Source of the DNA: JAWAFD01 sp964467175
Lineage (GTDB): Archaea > Micrarchaeota > Micrarchaeia > Anstonellales > J096
Length of the DNA stretch: 34,567 nt
Assembly (NCBI GenBank): GCA_964467175.1
Contig: CAYXNY010000041.1
Location: forward strand, 1 to 34,567
Direction of reading: 5' to 3'
Shown piece after piece: positions 23,030 to 31,347 of the stretch. Made by a program: the position numbers and the translations under genes. The notes under the pieces are model-generated. The model made no database searches and was not told the DNA's origin. It saw only the letters and a program-made list of their open reading frames with translations. Every line of letters begins with the position of its first letter. Within the stretch, counting starts at the first letter, position 1.

Positions 23030-24310
23030 ATGCTCCTCATAAAAAACGTTCTCATCGCGACCCAGAATGCAAAAAGGGAAATTCTTCGCGGCAACATTCT
23101 CATAGAAGGAAACAAAATAAAGGTGGTTGGAAGCACAAAAAAACTTGAAGAAGCGAGGGAGGTAATAGAAGGGCAGAATATGGTTGCGATTCCCGGGTTC
23201 ATAAACACAAGCACGCACATTCCGATGACGCTTTTCAGGGGGTATGGCGAGGGCCTTCCCTTGCAGGAATGGCTGGAAAAGAAAATATGGCCTGCCGAAA
23301 GAAAGCTTACGAACGATGATTTGTACTGGGGCTCGATGCTGGGAATCGCGGAAAGCCTGCATTCCGGAATCACAACATTCCTTGACATGTATGTTAAAGA
23401 CATCAATTATATTGGAAAAGCGATAGAGCATTCCGGGATAAGGGGCTTTATCTCCCTTGGAATGATGGATGTTGGAGGAATAAGCGGAAGCGTAGGCGAG
23501 CAGCTGAAAAAAACAGAAGAGATAAGGAAGAGATGGGAAAGGAGCGAACGCGTGAATGTTGCTGTTGCATGCCATGCGCCCTACACGTGCAGCGATGAGC
23601 TGATAATGGAAGCGAAGGAATATGCAACCACCCACGGCTTGGTCTTCCACATCCACGCGGCAGAAACGAGAAAAGAGGTTTTTGACCTGCTGAAAACCAA
23701 GAAAATGCGCGTCATAGAATACCTCGATTCCCTGAATGTTCTGGATAAGAAAACCATACTCGCCCATGGCTCTTGGGTGACGAAAAGGGAGATCGGCATA
23801 GTTGCGAAAAAAGGAGCTCACATAAGCTCAAACACCATTTCAAACCTAAAGCTCGCAACCGGCGGCATCTGCCCTCTTCTGGAGTATAAGGAAGCGGGTG
23901 CAAATGTTACACTTGCAACGGACGGCGCCTCAAGCAACAATTCCCTGAACATGTTCGAAACAATGAAGATGGCATCCCTTCTTCAGAAGCATTCCCATTG
24001 GGACGCAACCGCGATAAACGCCCAGGATGCGCTTGATTTTGCAACCATAAACGGAGCAAAGGCGCTTGGAATAAACGCTGGGAGCATAGAGGAAGGAAAG
24101 CTTGCAGATATTGTTCTCCTAAAACTTGATTCAAACCTCATTCCGGTCCATAGCATAGTTGATAACATCGTTTACGCCGGCAACCCTTCAAATGTTGCGT
24201 ACGTAATTGCTGATGGAAAAATCGTTCTGAGGAACGGAAGGCTCGCATTATTCGACGAGAATGAGGCGAGAAAGCAGGTTCAGATGAGGGCCGAAAGGTT
24301 GTGCAGATGA
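23030..24310 (+). CDS. Amidohydrolase, MTA/SAH (5'-deoxyadenosine) deaminase family, with altered metal site
   Basis: The 426-aa protein is a TIM-barrel amidohydrolase of the MtaD/DadD/SsnA group, which deaminate methylthioadenosine, adenosylhomocysteine or related adenosines to the inosine forms. Present: HAPYTCS (182-188), HIHAAET (His209, Glu212), LAHGSW (His246) and LATDGASSNN (Asp298). The usual metal motif HxH at NTHTH reads NTSTHIPM, with Ser61 in place of the first His. The motif HNPxSNLKL reads SNTISNLKL, so that His is also lost. Activity is therefore uncertain. The next gene overlaps by ATGA and is probably its partner. A TATA-like box (ATTAAAAAG) is about 25 bp before the ATG. Confidence 0.8.
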   Translation: MLLIKNVLIATQNAKREILRGNILIEGNKIKVVGSTKKLEEAREVIEGQNMVAIPGFINTSTHIPMTLFRGYGEGLPLQEWLEKKIWPAERKLTNDDLYWGSMLGIAESLHSGITTFLDMYVKDINYIGKAIEHSGIRGFISLGMMDVGGISGSVGEQLKKTEEIRKRWERSERVNVAVACHAPYTCSDELIMEAKEYATTHGLVFHIHAAETRKEVFDLLKTKKMRVIEYLDSLNVLDKKTILAHGSWVTKREIGIVAKKGAHISSNTISNLKLATGGICPLLEYKEAGANVTLATDGASSNNSLNMFETMKMASLLQKHSHWDATAINAQDALDFATINGAKALGINAGSIEEGKLADIVLLKLDSNLIPVHSIVDNIVYAGNPSNVAYVIADGKIVLRNGRLALFDENEARKQVQMRAERLCR

Positions 24311-25032
24311 TTTCCATAGATGAGGCGAAAGTTCTCAGCTGGTTTGCGAAGCCTGAGAAGATTTCAAGCGAAATAAAATTCTCTCATTTCAGGATTGAGA
24401 GCAACGGAGAGGCGGTTCTCATAAATGAAAAGGAAAAAACCACAGAAAATCTTACTGAAAAATTGGGTGCAAGGGGGAAATTGCTTCTCTCATCGCAGGA
24501 GGAGGAGCGCGCATCGGTTTTCTTTTTTCCAGAAGGAGAAAGCGTATGCAAAAGGGTCGACCTCTTTTTTCCTAGGGAAGGAGGAATTGCGATGGATGTT
24601 GCGGACTACTCCCTCGGCTTCAAACTTTCAAAAAGTTTTTCAGCTCACGCAAAAAACAAGGCCGTGATTGTTGTGGACACAAAAAACAAAAAATACATAT
24701 TCATAAATTCAAGAGGGGAAAGTTTTTCTTCTAATATAGACATAGAGAAATATGCTTTTTGCTTTGTGATCGATGACAACCGCGCAGCTATGGCAGACAA
24801 AAATAGATTATATGTAGTTGTAAGCGGAGAAAGGGGTCTTTATGAGCTCGGGGATTTGGAGAAGGAAAATGGATGCCTGCTTTCCCAGCCCCTTTTTGGG
24901 GTTGGCGAAGATGGGGGCTATGAATGGCTTGCTTTTAAAGATGAAAAATGGAGTTCCTCCTGCATCCTTGTTTCAATCGGAGAAAAAGAAACGCTTGGAT
25001 TTATGACCTGCGAATTTCGCAAGTTGAAATAA
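24307..25032 (+). CDS. Unknown protein translationally coupled to the amidohydrolase
   Basis: The 241-aa soluble protein starts at ATG 24307 inside the amidohydrolase stop (ATGA overlap). A GTG two codons earlier is possible. Predicted mixed alpha/beta, rich in short strands (FFFPEGES, NKAVIVVDTKNKKYIFINSRG, RLYVVVSGERGLYEL). No signal peptide, membrane segment or known motif is visible. Strict coupling suggests it works with the deaminase-like protein. Its last 32 bp overlap surE, tail to tail. Confidence 0.7.
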   Translation: MISIDEAKVLSWFAKPEKISSEIKFSHFRIESNGEAVLINEKEKTTENLTEKLGARGKLLLSSQEEERASVFFFPEGESVCKRVDLFFPREGGIAMDVADYSLGFKLSKSFSAHAKNKAVIVVDTKNKKYIFINSRGESFSSNIDIEKYAFCFVIDDNRAAMADKNRLYVVVSGERGLYELGDLEKENGCLLSQPLFGVGEDGGYEWLAFKDEKWSSSCILVSIGEKETLGFMTCEFRKLK

Positions 25033-25732
25033 TCCTTCTAGGCTCAAAAAAAGTAAGGGTTATGTCCCCTTTGCTGATATAATACACATCGCTTCCTTTT
25101 TCTGGCTTTGCATAATCGCCAGTTAGCCAGTAATACGGGGTGCCGTCTGGGTCTATTCTTTTTACGATCTTCGGGGTTAGCCTGTGCTGCTGCGGCTTTG
25201 CAAAAACAATTTTTGTTTTCTTTGTAAGTTTCTCAGGAAGATTTACATTCAAGGCCTGGCCTTTTTTCAATTTGTCTTTATACCCGCCGATTATCTTTCT
25301 TATCCAATGCCCCATTTTCTCCTTGTCCCCCCATTTCCAATCCGCTTCTTTCCAGTGCCCTAATTTTGCCCTAGAAAAAGCGATCGCCGGAATGCCAAAA
25401 AGCGCCCCTTCAATCGCTCCGCCAACCGTTCCTGATGAGAAGATAGAATGAAGGCTCGTGTTGTCTCCAAGGTTTACGCCTGAAATAACCAAATCCAGTT
25501 TGTACCTTCCGATCGCAAAATAAACGCAGTCCGCAGGCGTTCCATTTATCGTATACACATTTTTTCTTATTCTATTCACCCTTGCCGGCTTGTGAAAAGT
25601 CATGGATTTGCTTACAGCGCTGCTCTGCCTTTCTGGAAAAATTCCAACCACTTTTTTGTCTATTTCCTTCGCTATCTCCATCAAAAGCTTTGCTGATTCG
25701 GTATACCCATCATCATTCGTAACTAATATCAT
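25001..25732 (-). CDS. surE: 5'/3'-nucleotidase SurE
   Basis: Metal-dependent phosphatase that removes phosphate from nucleoside monophosphates. The 243-aa protein begins MILVTNDDGY (metal Asp pair 7-8) and has RQSSAVSKSMTF, NGTPADCVYFAI, and the SurE loop SGVNLGDNTSLHSIFSSGTVGGA. Length is normal. It lies 7 bp after aspS, so it is probably co-transcribed with it, and faces the unknown gene of the salvage cluster. It could supply nucleosides to the phosphorylases encoded nearby. Confidence 0.95.
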   Translation of the reverse strand: MILVTNDDGYTESAKLLMEIAKEIDKKVVGIFPERQSSAVSKSMTFHKPARVNRIRKNVYTINGTPADCVYFAIGRYKLDLVISGVNLGDNTSLHSIFSSGTVGGAIEGALFGIPAIAFSRAKLGHWKEADWKWGDKEKMGHWIRKIIGGYKDKLKKGQALNVNLPEKLTKKTKIVFAKPQQHRLTPKIVKRIDPDGTPYYWLTGDYAKPEKGSDVYYISKGDITLTFFEPRRIISTCEIRRS

Positions 25733-25739
25733 TCTATCA

Positions 25740-27020
25740 CTACGGATGGATCCTCATCCTGTCCCTTGGGAAAAGCATTGCCTCCCTTATATTTTTTACT
25801 CCTATGGCGGTCATCGTGAGCCTCTCAAGCCCGAAGCTCCAGCCGGCATGCGGAGGAGCACCGTACCTGAATGCATCTATGTAGAATTCAAAATCTAGCG
25901 GGTCCAGCCCCCTTTTCCTTATCTGTTCTTCAAGCAGTTCCGGGATGTGAATCCTCTGCGCCCCGCTTGCTATCTCCATTCCCATGTACATAAGGTCGTA
26001 TGCTTTGCATATCTCTTCGTTCTCTTCGTACGGCATAGAATAGAACGCCCTTACTTTCGTAGGCCAGTCCTTTATTACAAACGCATCTTCATTAAGTATT
26101 TCATAGAGTTTCTTTTCAGCTTCCTTTGAGAAATCGCTTCCCCATTCCATTTTGTACCTGTTCTCGTTCAACAGCTCGACAAGTTCTGTGTATGTATAAA
26201 CCTTTACGTTTTTTATATCTCTGAAATCTTTATTTAAACTCAAAACATCCTCTTTATTTATCCTCCTCAGCATCTCCTTGAACACATATATAAGCATTTC
26301 TATAGCTTCCTTGTCCGTGTAGAAAGCCGCCTCTATATCCATCTGTATTATCTCGTTCAGATGGGTTGTTGTGTTGTGCTTCTCAGCCCTGAAAACAGGT
26401 GTTGTGATAAAAACTTTTTCCAGCCCTCCAAGAACCGCAAGCTGTTTATAAATCTGCGGGCTCTGCGCAAGGTATGCTTTCTGTTCAAAATACTGAATAG
26501 GAAAAACATCCGCCCCTCCTTCGCTCGCCGCCCCTATTATTACGGATGGGTGAATTTCAATAAACCCTTTCTCCAGAAGCGCATTCCTAAACGCATTTAC
26601 TATTTGGGATTTTATCTTGAATATGCCCAGTACCTGTTTTTTTCTCAAATCTATAAACCTGTAATCTAATCTTGTATCCATCTCGCTGTCAACCACTCCG
26701 GTAGGGTCCACTGGGAGCTTTTTCGTCACCTTCCCAAGGAGTTTAAACTCTTTCGGAATGACCTCTACTCCATCAGGCGCTATCTTGTTTTCCACCACTT
26801 CGCCTTTTACATAAACTACATCTTCTTTATTTACATCCATCGCATTCAAGACCTCCTCGCTGACCTTTCCCTGTTTTGCAGTAATCTGAATAATTCCAGT
26901 CCAGTCCCTGAGCAGAATGAATTTTAGCCTGCCTAGGTTCCTTACCTCATGCACCCATCCGCATAAACCAACCTCGCCTTTTTTTTCTTTTGCCTCTGCG
27001 ACAGAATGGTCCTTCAGCAT
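25740..27020 (-). CDS. aspS: Aspartyl-tRNA synthetase, archaeal type
   Basis: Class II synthetase charging tRNA-Asp. The 426-aa protein has the N-terminal OB anticodon domain (GLCGWVHEVRNLG), motif 2 (FRAEKHNTTTHLNE) and motif 3 (SFGLERL near the C terminus). Archaeal AspRS that discriminate against tRNA-Asn carry Trp and Lys at Thermococcus positions 26 and 85; here the matching residues are His (GWVHE) and Pro (NKIAPDGVE), the non-discriminating signature. An AsnRS gene is also in the window. TATA-like box ATTTAAAAAC lies about 26 bp before the ATG. Confidence 0.95.
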   Translation of the reverse strand: MLKDHSVAEAKEKKGEVGLCGWVHEVRNLGRLKFILLRDWTGIIQITAKQGKVSEEVLNAMDVNKEDVVYVKGEVVENKIAPDGVEVIPKEFKLLGKVTKKLPVDPTGVVDSEMDTRLDYRFIDLRKKQVLGIFKIKSQIVNAFRNALLEKGFIEIHPSVIIGAASEGGADVFPIQYFEQKAYLAQSPQIYKQLAVLGGLEKVFITTPVFRAEKHNTTTHLNEIIQMDIEAAFYTDKEAIEMLIYVFKEMLRRINKEDVLSLNKDFRDIKNVKVYTYTELVELLNENRYKMEWGSDFSKEAEKKLYEILNEDAFVIKDWPTKVRAFYSMPYEENEEICKAYDLMYMGMEIASGAQRIHIPELLEEQIRKRGLDPLDFEFYIDAFRYGAPPHAGWSFGLERLTMTAIGVKNIREAMLFPRDRMRIHP

Positions 27021-27065
27021 GAATGAAGATGAGAAGAAAGTGTTTTTAAATGCTTTTTACACAAT

Positions 27066-27899
27066 TTAGTACCTACTCCTGTGTTTGCGCCCGCGGAAGC
27101 CATGCACCGGCGCGGTCGGTTGTTTTTTCAGCATAAGTTCTTTGTCTGGATTTTCTCCTTTTATTCTCTGCTCAACTCTATAAAGAGCTTTTGTTCTATC
27201 TACTCCATCCCTATCTTTCCACGTGTTCACCATCCTTCTCGCGGCGCTGGATTCTTTTCCGATTTCAACAAGCGCGTCCTCCAATAATTTATCTTTTGTT
27301 ACATTAAATATTAACAGCCCCACCATCTCTCTTACGCTCTCATCGTTTTCTTTATTTTTTTTGAAAATATTGAAAATCGTTCTCACCATCCTTTCTCTCA
27401 ATATGCGCGCTTCTTCCTCATTTTTTTCTTCCCTCAACCTCTTCCTAAGATAATACGCGAGCTTATAGAAAATTTGGATATTTTTGCTCACTACCTCCTC
27501 AACAATCTCAAACGGCTCCTCACCGGTGTTTCTGAACATTCTTCCGCACACGACTTCAATCGTCTTTAAAGATTTGAGATTGCCTCTTGCCAGATGTATA
27601 AGAATGGCTTTTGCGTTTTCTCTCATTGCTGCATCTAGCTGCGTATCCCCTTCATAAAAAACAAGCGCCTTTCCAACCCTGTTTATTGTATGGATGTCCT
27701 TCTCAGCAAGCTTTGAAAAAATTTCTTTCAGCACATTAAGGTTATAGCTCTTTCCAATTATTTCTGGTTTTACTAGAGTTTCCGCAACGATTAAGGGATT
27801 TCGGCCGAATTCAATTATCCTAAACATCTCTTGTCTGTACTCTTCAAAAGGAAGCCCGCGTGCAATCTGGAGAATATATTCTTTGCTATATCTCCTCAT
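27066..27899 (-). CDS. Unrecognised helical protein (277 aa)
   Basis: No known family is recognised. It is soluble and strongly charged, predicted as a series of helix pairs (a solenoid-like pattern) from residue 1 to about 235. A basic, Pro/His-rich tail ends GFRGRKHRSRY, which could bind nucleic acid. A TATA-like box (ATTTAAATTC) is about 27 bp before the ATG, so it is likely leaderless and independent of feoB. It lies between feoB and aspS in the same direction. Confidence 0.7.
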   Translation of the reverse strand: MRRYSKEYILQIARGLPFEEYRQEMFRIIEFGRNPLIVAETLVKPEIIGKSYNLNVLKEIFSKLAEKDIHTINRVGKALVFYEGDTQLDAAMRENAKAILIHLARGNLKSLKTIEVVCGRMFRNTGEEPFEIVEEVVSKNIQIFYKLAYYLRKRLREEKNEEEARILRERMVRTIFNIFKKNKENDESVREMVGLLIFNVTKDKLLEDALVEIGKESSAARRMVNTWKDRDGVDRTKALYRVEQRIKGENPDKELMLKKQPTAPVHGFRGRKHRSRY

Positions 27900-27933
27900 A
27901 GTTTTATTTGTTATACAAAAAGAATTTAAATGG

Positions 27934-29655
27934 TTAGTATAGAAGACCGAGCAGTGGCAGAACCCTCAGAGCGACCGCTCCGAGCGCTATTGCGAAAAAT
28001 ATTTGAAACACAGTCACGATAAGAGCCTTCTTCCATCCGAACTCCTTCGCAAGGGTTGCAATCGTCGCAGCGCATGGAATGTAGAATATCGAGACGAGCG
28101 TAAAGACAACCATCTGCAGGGGGCTAAGAACTTCGCCGAAATTCTCTGTACCGAGCACTGCAGCGAGCAGTACGAGTGCAAGCTCTTTTCTGAGAAAACC
28201 AACTATCAGCGTTATTCCAACAATAGACGGCAGTCCGAGCAGGCCGACGGTTACGGGGGAAAGAAAACCCGAAAGATACCCAAGCAGGCCGAAAAAATCC
28301 AGGGTGTTGATTACAAATGTTGATAGTATTATTATCGGGAATGCCACAGCAACATAGTGTTTTATCTGTAGAAATGCGTGTCTGATTATTGCCCCAATAT
28401 CAGGCATTTTGTATGATGGCATGTTCATAATAAGCCCGACAGGTTTTGTTATTACGAACTTGGAAACGAGAAGCCCCAGCATAAAAATAATAAGAAGGTT
28501 GAACGCGTAGATTCCCATAGCCCATTCAAACCCCAAAAATGCGCCAACAACACCCAGTATGATAACGCTTCTTGCGGCACATGGCACCATGGTGGCAAGA
28601 AAAGCTGTAAGGAACCGCTGGTCTTCTGATTCCATTATCCTGCATCCTATGCATGCAGGAACCGAGCAGCCATAACCGAGAAACATCGGTATGAATGCCT
28701 TTCCATGCAGGCTGATTTTGTGCATCAGCCCATCGGTGAGGAATGCAATCCTGGGCAGATAACCGGATGCTTCAAGAATGGCAAGAAAAATATAGAATGG
28801 AACGATGTAGGGAATTGCAATCGTGATTCCGGCGATAATGCCCTCGACAACCGCTTTCCAGAAAAAAATGAAAAGCGCATGTGAAGAGATTTCCTGAGGG
28901 ATGTTCTGCCTGAAATGTTCAACTAGTTGCGTGGTATAATCAGAAGTTATACCCCCTAATCCAAATATAAGGAAAAACATGAGCAGAAGGATAGCTGCCA
29001 GAAATGCATAACCGGAATATCCATGGAGTAGAGCATCATCCAGCCTCTCCGTCAGCGTTCGGCCGACTGCCCTTTCCCTCTGGCATTTTTTTACTATGGC
29101 ATGGATATACTCATACCGCTTAGATACGCTTTTGGGAAACGTCTTTTTTGTTTTCCTCTTACAGCTCGCCGCGTTTATGCTTTCTATCATCAGCTGCTGC
29201 ATCCCCTTGCCATGCGTGGCGATTGTCGGGACAACAGGCACGCCGATAAGCTTGGAAAGTTTTTTTGCATCGATTTCCCGGCCCTTTTCCCTTGCAACAT
29301 CAACCATGTTCAGTGCAATGACAACATTCGCGCCGAGTTCAATGAGCTGAAGTGTAAGAAAAAGGCTCTGCTCAAGCGAAGCAGCATCCGCGACATCTAT
29401 GACAACATCCGGCTTCTGCTTTTTTATAAAATCCCTCGCTATCTCCTCCTCCTGTGAAAATGCCGAAAGTGAATAGATACCCGGAAGGTCTGTGATTTTA
29501 ATTCTCCTTCCCAAAAAATCAAGTCTTCCTTCGAATTTTTCCACGGTTTTTCCGGGCCAGTTTCCTACGTGTTGTTTTTCACCCGTCAGCTGATTGAATA
29601 TCACGGATTTGCCTACGTTTGGATTTCCTGCGAGTGCAATCGTCATTTCACTCAT
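27934..29655 (-). CDS. feoB: Ferrous iron transporter FeoB
   Basis: Inner-membrane Fe(II) permease with a cytoplasmic G domain. The 573-aa protein has G1 GNPNVGKS, G3 DLPG and G4 NMVD in the first ~130 residues. A membrane domain follows, with both Cys-containing gate motifs (VPCAARS and IPCAATI) and GYGCSVPACIGC. At 573 aa it is compact compared with the ~770 aa E. coli protein, mainly through a short linker and C terminus. Its ATG overlaps the stop of the DtxR-FeoA gene (ATGA), so it is co-translated with its regulator. Confidence 0.96.
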   Translation of the reverse strand: MSEMTIALAGNPNVGKSVIFNQLTGEKQHVGNWPGKTVEKFEGRLDFLGRRIKITDLPGIYSLSAFSQEEEIARDFIKKQKPDVVIDVADAASLEQSLFLTLQLIELGANVVIALNMVDVAREKGREIDAKKLSKLIGVPVVPTIATHGKGMQQLMIESINAASCKRKTKKTFPKSVSKRYEYIHAIVKKCQRERAVGRTLTERLDDALLHGYSGYAFLAAILLLMFFLIFGLGGITSDYTTQLVEHFRQNIPQEISSHALFIFFWKAVVEGIIAGITIAIPYIVPFYIFLAILEASGYLPRIAFLTDGLMHKISLHGKAFIPMFLGYGCSVPACIGCRIMESEDQRFLTAFLATMVPCAARSVIILGVVGAFLGFEWAMGIYAFNLLIIFMLGLLVSKFVITKPVGLIMNMPSYKMPDIGAIIRHAFLQIKHYVAVAFPIIILSTFVINTLDFFGLLGYLSGFLSPVTVGLLGLPSIVGITLIVGFLRKELALVLLAAVLGTENFGEVLSPLQMVVFTLVSIFYIPCAATIATLAKEFGWKKALIVTVFQIFFAIALGAVALRVLPLLGLLY

Positions 29656-30260
29656 TCGCTAACCTCAACATATATTTTTTGTGCTATCCCACTTCCGACC
29701 GCAATTTCCGAACCCCTTACGAGCAGTTCTATTGGGCAGCCATACCTTGATGCCCTCACAACCTTAACGACCGTTCCCTTCGTAAGGCCGAGCTCCATTA
29801 TTCTTCTGCATACACTTATTCCTCCTTGGATGTAAACAATTCTTCCTTTTTGCCCTGCTTTTAATTCTGCCAGTGGCATTGTATTTTTTTCCTTTGCGAG
29901 CTCGGTGGCTTTTTCAAAAGCCCTTTCTGACTCTTTGGAAAGTGCATGCTCAAGCGCGCACGCGTTCCTATGCGCGTTTCTCTTTCTTAGGCCGAACATC
30001 ATGAGAAAATCTTCAATCAAGCGATGCTTTCTCAATACCACCTTGCCAGCCCCCTCACCTTTTTTAGTCAGCACGACCCCTTTGTAGGGAGTTAGTTTAA
30101 CAAATCCTTTTTTTTCAAGTTTTTTGAACATCTCGCTCACGCTTGCCGGAGAAACCGAGAGTTCTTTTGCCATGCCGGTTGTCGTTATCTTCTCCCCTTT
30201 CTGTTTTCTCCTGTACATTACCTCTAAGTATTCTTCCATCTCCTTGTTCTCTAATGCCAT
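29652..30260 (-). CDS. DtxR-family iron regulator fused to FeoA
   Basis: The 202-aa protein has an N-terminal winged helix (about 8-60: ITTTGMAKELSVSPASVSEM). A DtxR dimerisation and metal domain follows: His79, Glu83, His97, Cys101, Glu104 and His105 align with the DtxR ancillary and primary sites. A C-terminal FeoA (SH3-like) domain (about 128-202) ends it. Cys at the DtxR-102 position favours Fe(II). Residue 10 is Glu, nearer to the acidic residue of MntR than to DtxR Met10. No separate feoA is present. An 18-bp palindrome lies between TATA box and ATG, so the protein probably represses itself and feoB when iron is plentiful. Confidence 0.92.
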   Translation of the reverse strand: MALENKEMEEYLEVMYRRKQKGEKITTTGMAKELSVSPASVSEMFKKLEKKGFVKLTPYKGVVLTKKGEGAGKVVLRKHRLIEDFLMMFGLRKRNAHRNACALEHALSKESERAFEKATELAKEKNTMPLAELKAGQKGRIVYIQGGISVCRRIMELGLTKGTVVKVVRASRYGCPIELLVRGSEIAVGSGIAQKIYVEVSE

Positions 30261-30265
30261 GAGAT

Positions 30266-30283
30266 ATTTAGGCGCGCCTAAAT
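30266..30283. promoter_or_regulatory. Palindromic operator for the DtxR-FeoA/feoB operon
   Basis: ATTTAGGCGCGCCTAAAT is a perfect 18-bp inverted repeat. It resembles DtxR/MntR-class operators (TTAGG...CCTAA arms). It lies 5 bp before the ATG at 30260 and overlaps the downstream edge of the TATA box (CTTTTTAAATTT, minus strand), so a bound dimer would block RNA polymerase. Confidence 0.75.
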
Positions 30284-30296
30284 TTAAAAAGGATTG

Positions 30297-30782
30297 CTAT
30301 CTTTTGTATCCTAATTTTCTTAAAAACTCTTTCCTCTCCTTTTTGTCCTCTTCTTTTTCAATTCCAGCCGGTTTTTCTCCATCTATTACTCCTAAAATTC
30401 CCCTTCCTTTCTCTGTTTCCGCAACTATCACCTGCAACGGATTCGCTGTTGCTGCATAGATGTTGCAAACCTCGCTCGCATTTTTTATTCTATTCAAAAC
30501 ATTTACCGGAAATCCATTCTTTATAAATATTATGAAGGAGTGGCCCGCGCCTATCCTCATCGCTTCTTTCTCCGCATGCCTCACAAGCTCCTCGTCGTTT
30601 CCGTCGCTTCGTATAAGTTTTTTTCCGCTCGATTCGCAGAATGCGATCCCGAATTTTATCCCACCTCCCGCCTCTGCGATCGTTTCATATAAATCCTCAA
30701 CGGTCTTTATGAAATGGCTCTGCCCCAGAATTGCATTGCACCCTTCCGGGATTTCTATCTCAACGCTCTTTATCCCAACCAT
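30297..30782 (-). CDS. Adenosine-specific kinase (DUF355/PF04008 family)
   Basis: Small archaeal and bacterial protein proposed to bind or phosphorylate adenosine. The 161-aa sequence has the family pattern: VEIEIPEGCNAILGQSHFIKTVEDLYE, then GIKFGIAFCESSGKKLIRSDG, IGAGHSFIIFIKNGFPVNVLN, NPLQVIVAETEKGRGILGVIDG, and a final RKLGYKR. It lies 14 bp after the RibL-like gene in the same direction. Its role may link to the nucleoside salvage genes, but these are ~5 kb away. The biochemical function of the family is only partly tested. Confidence 0.88.
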   Translation of the reverse strand: MVGIKSVEIEIPEGCNAILGQSHFIKTVEDLYETIAEAGGGIKFGIAFCESSGKKLIRSDGNDEELVRHAEKEAMRIGAGHSFIIFIKNGFPVNVLNRIKNASEVCNIYAATANPLQVIVAETEKGRGILGVIDGEKPAGIEKEEDKKERKEFLRKLGYKR

Positions 30783-30796
30783 TCTCCCACCCTTTT

Positions 30797-31324
30797 CTAT
30801 AATTCAAGCTCCTTTATTATCCTGCTTGTTTTGAATTTTTTCTCTTCAATAGATTTTTTTAATTTAACAATTTTCGCGCCCTTGACCGGAAATTCCTTTT
30901 GGTCATAGCCGAAAACAACAACATCCGGCCTCACCAGTTTTATCGTATCCTCAAATTTCTTTTTTCCAACAATCGCCAAGTCAACGGGCTTAACACAGTC
31001 CGCTATAAACGCCCTGTACTCCTCGTTGTTCACAGGTTTTCTTCTTTTCAGTTTTTTAACCGTCCTGTCGGTAGCCACGACCACAATGAGAACATCCCCT
31101 AATTTTTTTGCTTCATAAAGAGTAAAAACATGCCCGGCGTGCAGGATGTCAAAAACCCCGCCCGTCAAAACAACCCTTATTTTTTTTCTCTCGTCCTCCT
31201 TCAAAAAATACTTTACGCCTTTTCTCTCCAGCATCATCTTCTCCTTTATATCCAGCGTTTTGTATATCCTCTCCGGAATTCCGTTGTGTTTCAGCTGAAG
31301 AATATAAAGCTCCTTTGCCGGCAT
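30797..31324 (-). CDS. ribL: RibL-like FMN adenylyltransferase (FAD synthase) with N-terminal extension
   Basis: Nucleotidyltransferase-fold protein: GGVFDILHAGH (HxGH, 62-65), IVVVATDRTVKKLKRRKPVN, VKPVDLAIVGKK and PDVVVFGYDQ closely match archaeal RibL, which converts FMN to FAD. Glycerol-3-phosphate cytidylyltransferase is a less likely alternative. About 48 charged residues precede the domain, beyond the usual length (175 versus roughly 140-150 aa), and may form a small helical domain. A TTATAAAAC box about 25 bp before the ATG supports a leaderless start. Confidence 0.82.
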   Translation of the reverse strand: MPAKELYILQLKHNGIPERIYKTLDIKEKMMLERKGVKYFLKEDERKKIRVVLTGGVFDILHAGHVFTLYEAKKLGDVLIVVVATDRTVKKLKRRKPVNNEEYRAFIADCVKPVDLAIVGKKKFEDTIKLVRPDVVVFGYDQKEFPVKGAKIVKLKKSIEEKKFKTSRIIKELEL

Positions 31325-31347
31325 GTAGAAAAATTAGAAAGATAGTT

